DNA of 64,000 nucleotides from CAVYEM01 sp963767635 (GCA_963767635.1 CAVYEM010000001.1:1550001-1614000), one strand, 5' to 3'. Counted from the stretch's first letter, positions 6,439-15,168 are shown. Notes: generated from the sequence alone by a model not told the origin. A program made the numbers and translations.

Positions 6439-7577
6439 GCGATTGCTTTTCCCCGTACGTTGCCTTCTGCGGTGCAGCGGATCACCGTCGCGATCTCCGC
6501 GGCAGCATCGGGTTTGCTGAGCCTCTGCATCGCGTGACGCATCTGCGCGCGTTTCTCCTGGGATCCCAACACAAGTTGAACGGCGCCGGTGAGGTCCTCC
6601 GGAGTTTTGACGCGCAGCGCCGCACCACGCTGCGACAAATACCTCGTGTTGCGCTCTTCCTGTCCCGGCAGCGGCTTAAACAACACCATCGGCAGCCGCG
6701 CTGCCAATGCTTCGGCCGACGTCAAGCCGCCGGGCTTGGTAATGAGCACGTCGCTTGCGTGCATGTAGTCATGCACGTTGTCGACGAAGCGCAGGACTCG
6801 AACTGGATATCCCACGCGATGCGCGTAGTCGAGCACGCGCTGTTCCGATCGCGCGCCGCGCCCTACGATAGCCACCGCGCACACCGGCAGGGTCACGCGC
6901 CCTAACGCCTGCATCATGGTTTGGAGCGGGCCGATCCCCAAGCCGCCGCCCATGAGCAGCACGATGCGTCGATCGGGCGGCAAACCCAAGCGTTCCCGCA
7001 GTTCGGCGCGATCGCCCCGCACCGCGCCGAACGCACCGTTGACGGGAATGCCCGAAACGGCGATCCGTTCGTACGGAATGCCGCGCGATAGCAACGTGGC
7101 GCGCATCTCTTCGGTCGCAACGGCGTAAGCGTCAACGCTGCCGTGAATCCAAAAGGTATGAACGACGAAGTCCGTGACCACGCCGACCACCGGCGGCGAA
7201 TCGGCGAACTGTTTTTTGTATTCCGCCATCACGCCGCAGGGAAAGGCGTGCGTGCAGACGACGACGTCGGGACGCAGTTCGAGCAACAGCGTGCGCAAGT
7301 TCCCGGCGGTAAACTGATGTATCCATGCGCGGAAAGGGCCGACTTCGGTCGCACGTTCGGCGCGATCGTAGAGAAAGCGGTACATCTGCGGCAACGTTCG
7401 CACCATGCGCAGGTATCCGTGGGACACCACGCGAGAAACCACAAATGCAGCATACTGGTACGAATCGACCACGTGCGCTTCCAGGTTCGGATCGTCTACC
7501 GTGAGGGCGGCTTTGAGCGCGTTGGCGGCAGACGTGTGGCCGACGCCCACACTCGCCGAAAGAAACAGCGCGCGAAT
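6435..7577 (-). CDS. MGDG-synthase/UgtP-type lipid glycosyltransferase
   Basis: A GT28-type glycosyltransferase related to processive diacylglycerol glucosyltransferase UgtP and plant MGDG synthase, which adds hexoses to diacylglycerol in the inner membrane leaflet. The MGDG_synth N-domain starts with the glycine loop ALFLSASVGVGHTSAANAL; the C-domain shows LMGGGLGIGPL and the nucleotide-sugar site KPGGLTSAEALA. A GTG at 7550 is the first canonical start but cuts off the first strand. The frame reaches an ATT at 7577 that overlaps the upstream stop as TAATT, with GGAAG six nt before it. I therefore place the start at ATT. It is coupled to the DoxX-like gene downstream. Confidence 0.88.
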   Translation of the reverse strand: MRALFLSASVGVGHTSAANALKAALTVDDPNLEAHVVDSYQYAAFVVSRVVSHGYLRMVRTLPQMYRFLYDRAERATEVGPFRAWIHQFTAGNLRTLLLELRPDVVVCTHAFPCGVMAEYKKQFADSPPVVGVVTDFVVHTFWIHGSVDAYAVATEEMRATLLSRGIPYERIAVSGIPVNGAFGAVRGDRAELRERLGLPPDRRIVLLMGGGLGIGPLQTMMQALGRVTLPVCAVAIVGRGARSEQRVLDYAHRVGYPVRVLRFVDNVHDYMHASDVLITKPGGLTSAEALAARLPMVLFKPLPGQEERNTRYLSQRGAALRVKTPEDLTGAVQLVLGSQEKRAQMRHAMQRLSKPDAAAEIATVIRCTAEGNVRGKAIA

Positions 7578-7855
7578 TATTCGCTTCCTTCCGCGCCCGA
7601 TTCTTCGGCAAGCACGAAGAAGTCGTCCAGAATTTCCTGCGCGAGCTCGTCGTCTTCCAGCAGATCGCCTTTGGAATCGCTCACGACGAACTCGTCCTCG
7701 TTTTCGCAGTACAAGACCGCGTACTGCCGGTTTTCTTCGTCTTCAACTAAGCCGACGACTTCGAACTCGAGCTGTTTCTCGTCTGTCGTTTGGATGACCA
7801 GCACGTCGCGCAGTTCGAGCGCCTGCTCTTGTCCCGATTCGCCGTTGGTCGACAT
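7577..7855 (-). CDS. DUF1292-family protein (YrzB-like)
   Basis: A 92-residue, very acidic protein of the DUF1292 family. The core pattern LELRDVLVIQTTDEKQLEFE followed by the EDEENRQYAVLY and EDEFVVSD segments is characteristic. The biochemical role is unknown. In Bacillus the homologue yrzB lies between ruvX (yrrK) and the mltG homologue, so the location next to mltG and near ruvX is the known context. Its stop TAA overlaps the probable ATT start of the glycosyltransferase. It starts 9 nt after mltG. Confidence 0.88.
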   Translation of the reverse strand: MSTNGESGQEQALELRDVLVIQTTDEKQLEFEVVGLVEDEENRQYAVLYCENEDEFVVSDSKGDLLEDDELAQEILDDFFVLAEESGAEGSE

Positions 7856-7864
7856 TGCCGTCTC

Positions 7865-8851
7865 CTACTTCAAGTACTTAGCGATGTTCGCGGTCTGCTC
7901 CGCCAGGGTCTTTGCGAACGCGTGGTGCCCATTCCCCTTGTAGACGTAATAAAGATAGGGCGAGGCTCTGGGATCGAATGCGGCGAGCAACGACGGCTCG
8001 CCCGGATTGGCGATGGGCGTGGGAGGCAAACCCGCGTGCCGGTACGTGTTGTAGGGTGAATCCGTCTGCAGATCGCGGTAAGTCACCACGTCGTGGTGCT
8101 GCGGCAACGCATACTCGATCGAAGCGTCCACTTCCAGCGGCATCCCAATGCGCAGGCGGTTATAGTACACGCCGGCCATTAGCGCCCGCTCATCGTCGGC
8201 CTTTGCCTCGCGTTCGACGAGCGAGGCCAGCGTAACGACCTGCGGAACCGTCAATCCATGAGCGCGCGCCTTTTGCCCGGCATCCGCCGGCAATTCCTTG
8301 AGAAACTGTGCAGTCATGATTCGCTCGACGGTCGTTGGAGTGGCACCGATGGGAAGCAAGTATGTACTGGGAAACAGGTAGCCCTCCAAATTTTTGGTCC
8401 GCGTCCCGTCGACGTCGATGGAATCGTGCATGAATGCCGCTACGAAGGCCGGCGCCGGCCCAAAGCCCTCGTCCTGCAAGCGTTTGGCGATTTGCACGGC
8501 GGTGAAGCCCTCGGGGATGGTCACCCAACGCGCGACCTGCGCTCCGCCGCTGCGCAGTTGCTGCAAGACCTGCGCGGCGGTTTGATGTGCGGCAAAACGA
8601 AACTCCCCCGCGTGAACGTCCGTATCCGCATGGCGAACTTTCGCGTAGATGCGAAAAACCGTGGGATTACCGACGATGCCGGCGCGAGCCAGCTGCGCGG
8701 CGATGTCGTGGAACGTCGAACCGCGCGGCACGATGATTTGCGTCGTTTGCGCGGGATAGGAACGCACGCCATAGATCGTATACGCAAACCAGGCAGCACA
8801 CCCCAAAACGATCGCCACAATCAGCGCAAGCGTCACGCTAACCGCGCGCAA
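7865..8851 (-). CDS. mltG: Endolytic murein transglycosylase MltG
   Basis: MltG cuts nascent peptidoglycan strands at the outer face of the inner membrane and sets glycan chain length. This 328-residue copy has one N-terminal membrane helix (residues 4-28), a LysM-like part around residues 40-110 and the YceG domain. The domain holds NLEGYLFPSTY, the catalytic glutamate in TLASLVEREA, VYYNRL, and the C-terminal SPYNTYRHAGLPPTPIANPG signature. The length is normal. It overlaps the 3' end of ruvX by 14 nt. Confidence 0.96.
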   Translation of the reverse strand: MRAVSVTLALIVAIVLGCAAWFAYTIYGVRSYPAQTTQIIVPRGSTFHDIAAQLARAGIVGNPTVFRIYAKVRHADTDVHAGEFRFAAHQTAAQVLQQLRSGGAQVARWVTIPEGFTAVQIAKRLQDEGFGPAPAFVAAFMHDSIDVDGTRTKNLEGYLFPSTYLLPIGATPTTVERIMTAQFLKELPADAGQKARAHGLTVPQVVTLASLVEREAKADDERALMAGVYYNRLRIGMPLEVDASIEYALPQHHDVVTYRDLQTDSPYNTYRHAGLPPTPIANPGEPSLLAAFDPRASPYLYYVYKGNGHHAFAKTLAEQTANIAKYLK

Positions 8852-9269
8852 GATACGTCTCCAAGATCAGCGCAGCAGCCATCTTATCCACGATAGTCTT
8901 GCGTTTCCCGCGCCGCACGTCCGCCGCAATCAGTGCTTTAGTGGCTTGCGCCGTCGTCATGCGCTCGTCCACGCGATGAATGTCGCCTGAAAACACGCGC
9001 TGCAGCTGCGAAACGAAGCGATCGATCTGCTCGGCCGCCGGACCGCGCTGCCCCGAAAGGGTGAGCGGATCGCCGACGACGATGTCGCTTGCGCCATATT
9101 CCCGCACGATCTGAGAAATGCGCTCAAGATCGGCGCGCACGTTCGTGCGTTCGATGACCGTGACGGGCAACGCAAATGTGCGGCCCGGATCGGCGACGGC
9201 CACGCCGATGCGCCTGCTCCCCACGTCGAGCGCCAGAATTGCGCCGCGCGCGCCGGGCCGCGGCTCCAT
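8838..9269 (-). CDS. ruvX: Holliday-junction-resolvase-like RuvX/YqgF
   Basis: A 143-residue RNase H-fold protein of the YqgF family, thought to act as a nuclease in 16S rRNA 5' maturation or as an alternative resolvase. The family motifs are present: ILALDVGSRRIGVAVADP at the start, DIVVGDPLTLSG in the middle and HRVDERMTTAQA with the C-terminal KMAAALILETYL. The ATG at 9269 gives the family length; a long upstream in-frame extension has no similarity. Its start overlaps the recO stop by one nucleotide (TGATG). Confidence 0.93.
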   Translation of the reverse strand: MEPRPGARGAILALDVGSRRIGVAVADPGRTFALPVTVIERTNVRADLERISQIVREYGASDIVVGDPLTLSGQRGPAAEQIDRFVSQLQRVFSGDIHRVDERMTTAQATKALIAADVRRGKRKTIVDKMAAALILETYLARG

Positions 9270-10030
9270 CACACTCGGCTTTTCACGAATTCGAGCGCGT
9301 GCGCGCCCGCCTTCGGCCGGCGCCCCAAATGATGGTGCACCAACGCTTCGACGGCCGCTGCAACCGCCGGAGTGGCGTGCAAAAGCGGCCGAATCGCGCC
9401 GCCGGGCGCGGCGCAGAGCGCCTGCAAATTCGCCACGTCCTGCGAATCCAGGACCGTCGTTCGCTGCCACGAAACCCGGCATTCTTCTCCGGCAAAGCCG
9501 CCCTGCTCCGCATCGAGCCACGCCGATCGCTCCGAAAGGCTCGCGCCGCAACGCACGCACGCATCGATCGGGGGCGCCAAGCCCAGTGCATCGAGCAGCC
9601 GCAGCGAAAAGCGCGGCAGCAACGCGAGCGGATCGCCGCTGCGTCCGATCGCGCGCAGCGCTCCGCACAGCAGCACGTACACGTCGGGCAAAGCGAGATC
9701 CGGCTCGCAAAACGCATCGACCAGTTCGACGATGACGTTGGCGGCGGCGTAGCGCTCGGGTTGAACGACGTTTTGCCAGTGCGCATCTTCGATATCCGCG
9801 GAAACGATGACATCCAGATTGCGTCCTCGGTGCATGCCCAGTTGCACGACATTCGCGAATTCGAGACGTCCGGCCATCGGACTTTTCGTGCGCCGAACGC
9901 CCTTAGCGATGGCGTCGATTTTTCCGCGGTCGGTAGTGAACAGCGTCAAAATGCGATCCGCTTCTCCGTACGTGCGCCCTCGCAGCACGATCCCGCGCGT
10001 TTTGTACGCGCGCGGCGGCGAGCTGTTCAC
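9269..10030 (-). CDS. recO: DNA repair protein RecO
   Basis: RecO, 253 residues, helps RecF and RecR load RecA at single-strand gaps. The N-terminal OB fold is recognisable from YKTRGIVLRGRTYGEADRILTLFT and the IDAIAKGVRR loop. The C-terminal helical part carries CVRCG and a later C-residue, the zinc finger of many RecO proteins, here with one pair less clear (EECRVSW). The GTG at 10030 overlaps the cdd stop as GTGA. In Bacillus era sits between cdd and recO; here it is missing. Confidence 0.93.
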   Translation of the reverse strand: MNSSPPRAYKTRGIVLRGRTYGEADRILTLFTTDRGKIDAIAKGVRRTKSPMAGRLEFANVVQLGMHRGRNLDVIVSADIEDAHWQNVVQPERYAAANVIVELVDAFCEPDLALPDVYVLLCGALRAIGRSGDPLALLPRFSLRLLDALGLAPPIDACVRCGASLSERSAWLDAEQGGFAGEECRVSWQRTTVLDSQDVANLQALCAAPGGAIRPLLHATPAVAAAVEALVHHHLGRRPKAGAHALEFVKSRV

Positions 10031-10435
10031 GAACGCCGATCGAGCGATGCAGGCCCGAACGATTCGGGCAGCAGCCGATCCAACGAAACGATGCGCGGCC
10101 CGCTGGGCGCGGCAAAAATAACCGTCATTTGCGGGCTGAACTCGTTCAGGAACTGCCGGCAAGCGCCGCATGGCGAGGCTTCGGCCCCTTCCGGCCCCAC
10201 GACGGCGATCGCGCGAAACTGCCGGTGCCCCGCTGCAACGGCGGCGGCGGCGGCGGTTCGTTCGGCGCAAATCGAAAGGCCATCAGCTCGCATTCTCGAC
10301 GTTGGCGCCGCCGAAGCTCTCGCCGGATTCCGTGAGCAGCGCAGCGCCGACTTTGAAGCCCGAATACGGCGCGTACGCGCGATCGCGATACCTGCGCGCA
10401 AGTTCAAGCGCCTGATCTATCTCGTTAGACTGCAT
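10027..10435 (-). CDS. cdd: Cytidine deaminase, frameshifted
   Basis: Cytidine deaminase converts cytidine and deoxycytidine to uridine forms. The first part, from the ATG at 10435, reads RAYAPYSGFKVGAALLTESG and GGANVENAS, then meets TGA at 10283-10285. The second part continues in another frame with GLSICAERTAAAAA, the catalytic H/C-A-E, and SPCGACRQ with the two zinc cysteines. One surplus base between ENAS and (Y)GLSICAE explains the break. An error or a recent mutation is possible. It overlaps corC upstream by 11 nt and recO downstream by 4 nt. Confidence 0.88.
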
Positions 10436-11753
10436 CTTCATTTTCGGTTTCGGCGGTTTCGCCGATGCGTCCGTTGGTGAAAATCCGCACCGCCATGATG
10501 CGCCGGCCTCGCATGCGTTCGACGATGAGCTTGGTGTGATCGCCGGCCTCGATCTGCTCGCCTTCGCTGGGCAAGCGCCCGAATAGCCCGACGGTGAAGC
10601 CGCCGATCGTTTCGAATTCTTGATGTGGAAGACGCGTGCCGAGTTTGGCGTTCACGTCTTCGATATTTACGCCTGCGTCGACGATCGCTTCGTGATCGTC
10701 AAGCACCCGTACGGGCTCTTCCTCGCCCTCGTCGTGCTCGTCGCGAATTTCTCCGACGATTTCTTCGAGCAAGTCTTCCATCGTCACCAGGCCTGCGGTC
10801 CCGCCGTATTCGTCCACGACGATGGCCATCGTGAATTTGTCTCGCTGCATCTCCCGCAGCAACTCGGCAATTTTCTTGTTTTCAGGCACGTGCAAGGCGG
10901 GCCGCATGAGCGAGCGCAGCGGCGTGGAGCCCAGCGTTCCATTCGCAAGGGCAATGAGCAGTTCGCGATCGTGAACGACGCCCACGATGTCGTCCTTGGA
11001 CTCCTGATAGACGGGAAGCTTCGAATACCCCTCGGCAATGACCATGTCGAGCGCGCGAAGCGGCGAATCTTCAACGGAAACGGCGACCACGTTCGGACGC
11101 GGCGTCATGACTTCGCGAACGATCGTGTCGCCGAACTCGATCACCGAGTGGATCATTTCACGCTCTTGTTCTTCGAGCACTTTTTGCTCGGCGCCGACGT
11201 TGACCAGCGTGCGAATGTCCTCTTCCGTGACGAATATCTGATTGACGCGCTTGATTCCCAGTGGGCGCACGATGAGGTTGGTGAGCCATTGAAAGCCGTA
11301 CACGAGCGGCGTGAGTACCCACGCCATCCGCCGCATGGAGGGAGCCAGACGCAGCGCCCAACGTTCCGTGTCCGAAACGGCGATCGTCTTTGGAACGATC
11401 TCGCCGAAGAGCAGCAGTACGAACGTCATGACGACGGTCGAAATCACGGCCCCGTGCGGAAAGCCCACGTGGATGAACATGTACGTGGCCAGCGAGTCCG
11501 CCACCAGCAGCACGATCGTGTTGCCGATGAGGATCGACGTCAGAAAGCGGTTACGGTCCTCCGTGACTCGCAGCACGGCGCGCGAACGCTTGATGCCGCG
11601 CTCGAGCATGGCCAGGGCCCGCAGCCGCGAGACTCCGACGAGCGCCGCTTCGGACGCCGCCAGGAATGCGGCGAGCAGCACGAGCACCACCAGCGCGGCG
11701 ATCTCGTACCAGGGAAGGCTGTGAGCGGCAGCCTGGCTACTGAGAGGTTCCAA
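10425..11753 (-). CDS. CNNM/CBS-domain transporter-like protein (HlyC/CorC family)
   Basis: A 442-residue protein of the DUF21-CBS-CorC_HlyC architecture, which in studied members exports Mg or supports divalent cation homeostasis. The DUF21/CNNM membrane domain covers roughly residues 15-200 (AAFLAASEAALVGVS, FGEIVPKTIAV), the CBS pair residues 215-335 (MTPRPNVVAV, VDEYGGTAGLVTMEDLLEEI) and the CorC_HlyC domain the end. The start is TTG at 11753. A perfect extended -10 (TGCTATAAT) lies just 11 nt upstream, so the message may be nearly leaderless. Confidence 0.92.
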   Translation of the reverse strand: MEPLSSQAAAHSLPWYEIAALVVLVLLAAFLAASEAALVGVSRLRALAMLERGIKRSRAVLRVTEDRNRFLTSILIGNTIVLLVADSLATYMFIHVGFPHGAVISTVVMTFVLLLFGEIVPKTIAVSDTERWALRLAPSMRRMAWVLTPLVYGFQWLTNLIVRPLGIKRVNQIFVTEEDIRTLVNVGAEQKVLEEQEREMIHSVIEFGDTIVREVMTPRPNVVAVSVEDSPLRALDMVIAEGYSKLPVYQESKDDIVGVVHDRELLIALANGTLGSTPLRSLMRPALHVPENKKIAELLREMQRDKFTMAIVVDEYGGTAGLVTMEDLLEEIVGEIRDEHDEGEEEPVRVLDDHEAIVDAGVNIEDVNAKLGTRLPHQEFETIGGFTVGLFGRLPSEGEQIEAGDHTKLIVERMRGRRIMAVRIFTNGRIGETAETENEDAV

Positions 11754-11764
11754 TGACGCGAGCC

Positions 11765-11770
11765 ATTATA
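11765..11770 (-). promoter_or_regulatory. Internal extended -10 before the CorC-like gene
   Basis: TGCTATAAT on the minus strand, with the TAA inside TATAAT also being the stop codon of the upstream gene. The start codon of the next gene is 11 nt further, which leaves room for only a few leader nucleotides. The same 11-mer TGCTATAATGG precedes rpmE. Confidence 0.45.
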
Positions 11771-12548
11771 GCACAACGTGCGAGCGAACCAGCGTGAAGA
11801 TCGCCAGTGCGACGACCGTGCCCAGTATGGCGCCCCAAAGCGCTTCGAACCCGGAGTGAATGCCCGCTTCCACGCGGCTCTGCCCGACGAGAGCCGCCAC
11901 GAAATAGGCCAAAACGGCCGCCAGGGGCCGCTGATAAACCAGCGCGAGGCCGGTCGCCGCCGCAAAGGCCACCGCCGTGTGCCCGGAGACGGCTCCGCCT
12001 TGGAACGGCGACCCGCGCCCAGTCCATGCTTTGGCAATCAGCGTGCCGATAAGCGCGATCGTCATGGCGATGAGCGCGACGTTGGCCGGCACCTGTGCCA
12101 CGGCATCGTACACGCGCGTCCCGCCCTGCTGGATGCCCTGATAAAACGCCAAGTAGCCGACGATGACCGCCCCGATGGTGGCGACCAGCACGGCGCCGGC
12201 GGCTGCGTCCTTCGCAGTTTTGGCCAGCGGGTGATGGACCACCGTGAGCAAATCGACCACCGCCTCGATCGCCGTGTTCATGAGCTCGAGCGCCAGAACG
12301 ATGACGATCGCGATGACGATCGCGATGACGTACACGCGGTCCAGCCGCAGCGGCAGCGTGGCGGCCAGCACGAGCGCCGCAATGACCAAGTGCACCCGCA
12401 TGTTGGGCTGCGTGCGGACGGCGTACATGATGCCCTGGAACGCATAGTGAAACGCGCTCCAGAATTTGCTCTGGGTGATGCGCACGAAACGTGGTTGCGG
12501 GTGGCGCGCGTGCTCGCGGCCGTCCCGCGGTTTGGGATCATGCACCAT
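11766..12548 (-). CDS. DgkA-PAP2 fusion: lipid kinase plus phosphatase
   Basis: A 260-residue membrane protein joining two enzymes. Residues 20-130 are a DgkA-type diacylglycerol/undecaprenol kinase (FWSAFHYAFQGI, RVHLVIAALVLA, LALELMNTAIEAVVDL with the active-site Glu-Asn region, KDAAAGAVL). The rest is a PAP2-type phosphatase with SGHTAVAFAAATG and the final SRVEAGIHSGFEALWGA, although the first K-x6-R-P motif is weak. Both act on undecaprenol or undecaprenyl (pyro)phosphate, so the fusion could buffer that pool. It overlaps ybeY by 11 nt. Confidence 0.9.
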   Translation of the reverse strand: MVHDPKPRDGREHARHPQPRFVRITQSKFWSAFHYAFQGIMYAVRTQPNMRVHLVIAALVLAATLPLRLDRVYVIAIVIAIVIVLALELMNTAIEAVVDLLTVVHHPLAKTAKDAAAGAVLVATIGAVIVGYLAFYQGIQQGGTRVYDAVAQVPANVALIAMTIALIGTLIAKAWTGRGSPFQGGAVSGHTAVAFAAATGLALVYQRPLAAVLAYFVAALVGQSRVEAGIHSGFEALWGAILGTVVALAIFTLVRSHVVL

Positions 12549-13014
12549 CGTAGGGCCACGGCATCCCGACGATCGCCGCCAGGCGCCGTTCTTCGGCCTC
12601 CATTCGCACGCGCTCGCCGGCCTGTTCGTGATCGTGACCGAGGATGTGCAAAATTCCGTGAATCAGCAAGCGATTGACTTCGTTCTGCAGCGACGCGCCG
12701 TACTCCGCGGCTTGCCGCTGAGCCGTATCGATGCTGATGACAACATCCCCAAGCAATTGCTCGGGAACGAGGGAGCCCGCGGGCTTTGCACGGTCCCCGA
12801 AATCCGAAGGATTTATGGGAAAACTGAGTACGTCGGTAGGAGCGTCCTTACCGCGGTGCTCGCGGTTGAGCACCCGAATGCGATCGTCCGGCACGAGCGA
12901 GACGGAAAGCGTGCAGTGATCCAGCCGCATCGCGCGCAATACTTTTCGCGCGTCGCGCCGAAGCCGTGGCGTGTCGATGCCGCTGCGCTTGCTTTCACAG
13001 CGCAGATGAATCAC
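12538..13014 (-). CDS. ybeY: Endoribonuclease YbeY
   Basis: A 158-residue metal-dependent RNase used in 16S rRNA 3' end maturation and ribosome quality control. The zinc motif H-G-I-L-H-I-L-G-H-D-H is intact, and the upstream LNREHRGKDAPTDVLSFP segment is the family hallmark. It starts inside the phoH stop (ATGA overlap), and its stop region overlaps the kinase-phosphatase gene. The phoH-ybeY-dgkA order matches Bacillus. Confidence 0.96.
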   Translation of the reverse strand: MIHLRCESKRSGIDTPRLRRDARKVLRAMRLDHCTLSVSLVPDDRIRVLNREHRGKDAPTDVLSFPINPSDFGDRAKPAGSLVPEQLLGDVVISIDTAQRQAAEYGASLQNEVNRLLIHGILHILGHDHEQAGERVRMEAEERRLAAIVGMPWPYDGA

Positions 13015-13832
13015 GCCGTCCCGGCGTCCGCGGCGTACGCCCGAATGATCTTCGAGACGAGCGGATGGCGCACGACGTCGGTCTCGTTCATCTGCACCAC
13101 CGCGATGTCGTCGATGCCGCCGAAACGGCCAGGCGCTTCCAATAGTCCGCTTCGAGCGCCCCCGGGCAGATCGATCTGCGTCACGTCGCCGTTGACGATC
13201 ATCTTCGATCCCGATCCCAGGCGCGTGAGGAACATCTTGAGCTGATCGCGCGTGGCGTTCTGCGCTTCGTCCAGAATGACGAATGCTTCCGAGAGCGTAC
13301 GCCCGCGCATGTACGCAAGCGGCGCCACCTCGATCGTGCCGCGTTCCAGGTATCGCTCGACCACGCTGTCTTCGAGCAGTTCGCCCAGCGAATCGTAGAG
13401 CGGGCGCAAATACGGATCGACTTTCTCGCGCAGATCCCCGGGAAGAAAGCCGAGTTTCTCTCCCGCTTCCACCGCCGGGCGCGAAAGAATCACGCGCGCA
13501 ACCTCGCGCGACCGCAAGGCGCGCACGGCCATGACCACCGCAAGAAAGGTTTTTCCCGTGCCGGCGGGTCCGATGCCGAACGTGAGCGTGTTGCGCTCGA
13601 TCGCTTCGACGAACTGCCGCTGGCCGGCGGTCTTGGGGCGAATTTCACGCCCGCGGTTGGAGCGGTACAGAGTCTCGGGCAGCGTGCCGTTCGAACGCCC
13701 GCGCAGCACGTCCGACGCGGCGAGCGCGACGTCGTCGGGCGTTACTTGCGTGCCGCCCACAGCTGCATGCAGCATGCGGCTCACCACGTCGTACGCCCGA
13801 TCCACCGCACGGCTCTGCCCGTGCAGCGACAA
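13011..13832 (-). CDS. phoH: PhoH-family ATPase (start uncertain)
   Basis: A PhoH/YbeZ-type ATPase thought to act with YbeY in RNA metabolism. Walker A is GPAGTGKT, Walker B is AFVILDEAQN, and SRPAVEAGEKLGFLPGD is conserved. The TTG at 13832 used here leaves out a typical N-terminal segment (HFRLFGKFDQNLSALEDALS and the following strand), which stays in frame to about 13940, but without ATG, GTG or TTG. The real start is probably a non-canonical codon or was lost by a sequence error. The gene is coupled to ybeY. Confidence 0.93.
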   Translation of the reverse strand: MSLHGQSRAVDRAYDVVSRMLHAAVGGTQVTPDDVALAASDVLRGRSNGTLPETLYRSNRGREIRPKTAGQRQFVEAIERNTLTFGIGPAGTGKTFLAVVMAVRALRSREVARVILSRPAVEAGEKLGFLPGDLREKVDPYLRPLYDSLGELLEDSVVERYLERGTIEVAPLAYMRGRTLSEAFVILDEAQNATRDQLKMFLTRLGSGSKMIVNGDVTQIDLPGGARSGLLEAPGRFGGIDDIAVVQMNETDVVRHPLVSKIIRAYAADAGTA

Positions 13833-13933
13833 CCGATTGCCGTCTACGCGCAGGGAAACCGAAAGAGCGTCTTCAAGCGCCGAGAGATTTTGATCGAACT
13901 TTCCGAAGAGCCGGAAGTGATCGTTCAGCGAAC

Positions 13934-14152
13934 TTAAGTCGACGGTTCGTTCGGTCGTTGATTCCAGAAACTGCTCTCCCTGGGCAGGCCGCCACCGTCC
14001 GCTCGCAGTGCGACCGGAAGTCCCAACACCTCGGCAGCGACGATCGCTCGCATCAAAGTGTTCCCATTTTCGAACAGTGCCCGCAGATCGCCCGCAGGCG
14101 ACCGCGCCGCCGCGACGGCACCAGGGTGATCATTACCGGCCGGTGTGGGCAA
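13934..14152 (-). CDS. Possible small hypothetical protein
   Basis: A 72-codon open frame with a TTG start 6 nt after the floA stop, ending at the presumed phoH N-terminus. No family is recognised; the middle GNTLMRAIVAAEVLGLPVAL looks like one amphipathic helix, and the rest is Gly/Pro/Arg-rich. In Bacillus small genes (yqfB/yqfC) occupy this place, which gives weak support. It may be only a chance frame. Confidence 0.3.
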   Translation of the reverse strand: MPTPAGNDHPGAVAAARSPAGDLRALFENGNTLMRAIVAAEVLGLPVALRADGGGLPRESSFWNQRPNEPST

Positions 14153-14158
14153 AGCGCG

Positions 14159-15163
14159 CTACTTCGGCGGCCCGGGCAACGGGCTCGCGCCGTTGTCGAC
14201 CGCGCCTACGGTGCTGGAGATTGCGCCGCGCATGTCGGAATCGGCCTGGATGTTTTTCATTCGATAATAGTCCATGATGCCCAAGTTTCCGCTGCGGAAT
14301 GCTTCGGCGATCGCCTGCGGAACCGACGCCTCCGCCTCGACGACTTTGGCGCGCATGCGCTGCGTTTCCGCCTTCATCTCCTGCTCGGAGGCCATGGCGG
14401 CGTACTGCCGTTCCGATGCCTTGGCCTGCGCGATGCGGCGATCCGCTTCGGCTTGCGAGGTCTGCAATTCCGCGCCGATGTTCTTGCCGACGTCGACGTC
14501 CGCAATGTCGATCGACACGATCTCGAACGCCGTGCCTGCATCCAAGCCCTTCGTCAGCACCGCCTTGCTAATCCGATCGGGATACTCCAGCACCTCTTTG
14601 TGATCGACTGCAGCGCCGACGGCCGAAACCACGCCTTCACCGACCCGCGCCACAATCGTCGGCTCGCCGGCGCCGCCGACGTAGCGATCGAGATTGCTGC
14701 GCACCGTGATGCGCGCCTTCACGTTGAGTTGAATGCCGTTCTGCGCGACGCCCTGAAACGTGGGCGTTTCGATCACTTTGGGATTGACCGACGTCTGCAG
14801 CGCTTCCAGCACGTTGCGCCCGGCCAAATCTATGGCGGCGGCACGCTGCCATTCCAGCGGAATCTGCGCTCGCTGCGCGGCGATCATCGCCAGCACGACG
14901 TTTTCGACGTTGCCGCCGGCCAAGAAATGCGACTGCATCTGATCGACCGTTAACGGCAAGCCGGCCTTGCGCGCGCGCACGAGATTGTTGACGATGATGC
15001 TGGGCGGAATGCCGATGATGCGCATGCGAATGAGCGCGCCGATTGAAAGCGGTACGCCCGCCGCAACCGTACGCAGCCACAGCCCGATCGGGAAATAGTA
15101 CAAGAACGTGAAAAAGAAAATAACGACGACGAAGAACAGGATCGCCGCGCCGACTGCAACCAC
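14159..15163 (-). CDS. floA: Flotillin-like protein FloA
   Basis: A 334-residue SPFH-domain protein that forms membrane microdomains and affects membrane fluidity and secretion. The N-terminus is a re-entrant/transmembrane stretch (residues 4-28), then the SPFH domain (ALIRMRIIGIPPSIIVNNLVRARKAGL), and a C-terminal coiled coil rich in Ala/Glu (QAEADRRIAQAKASERQYAA, EQEMKAETQRMRAKVVEAEA). It lies 5 nt after the NfeD gene; NfeD-FloA pairing is conserved in Bacillus (yqeZ-yqfA). Confidence 0.95.
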   Translation of the reverse strand: MVAVGAAILFFVVVIFFFTFLYYFPIGLWLRTVAAGVPLSIGALIRMRIIGIPPSIIVNNLVRARKAGLPLTVDQMQSHFLAGGNVENVVLAMIAAQRAQIPLEWQRAAAIDLAGRNVLEALQTSVNPKVIETPTFQGVAQNGIQLNVKARITVRSNLDRYVGGAGEPTIVARVGEGVVSAVGAAVDHKEVLEYPDRISKAVLTKGLDAGTAFEIVSIDIADVDVGKNIGAELQTSQAEADRRIAQAKASERQYAAMASEQEMKAETQRMRAKVVEAEASVPQAIAEAFRSGNLGIMDYYRMKNIQADSDMRGAISSTVGAVDNGASPLPGPPK

Positions 15164-15168
15164 GCTGC

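Noticed and set aside
10620..11756. Long plus-strand open frame of 378 codons
   Set aside because: It is fully antisense to the CorC-like gene, Arg/His-rich, and arises from GC-rich codon bias.
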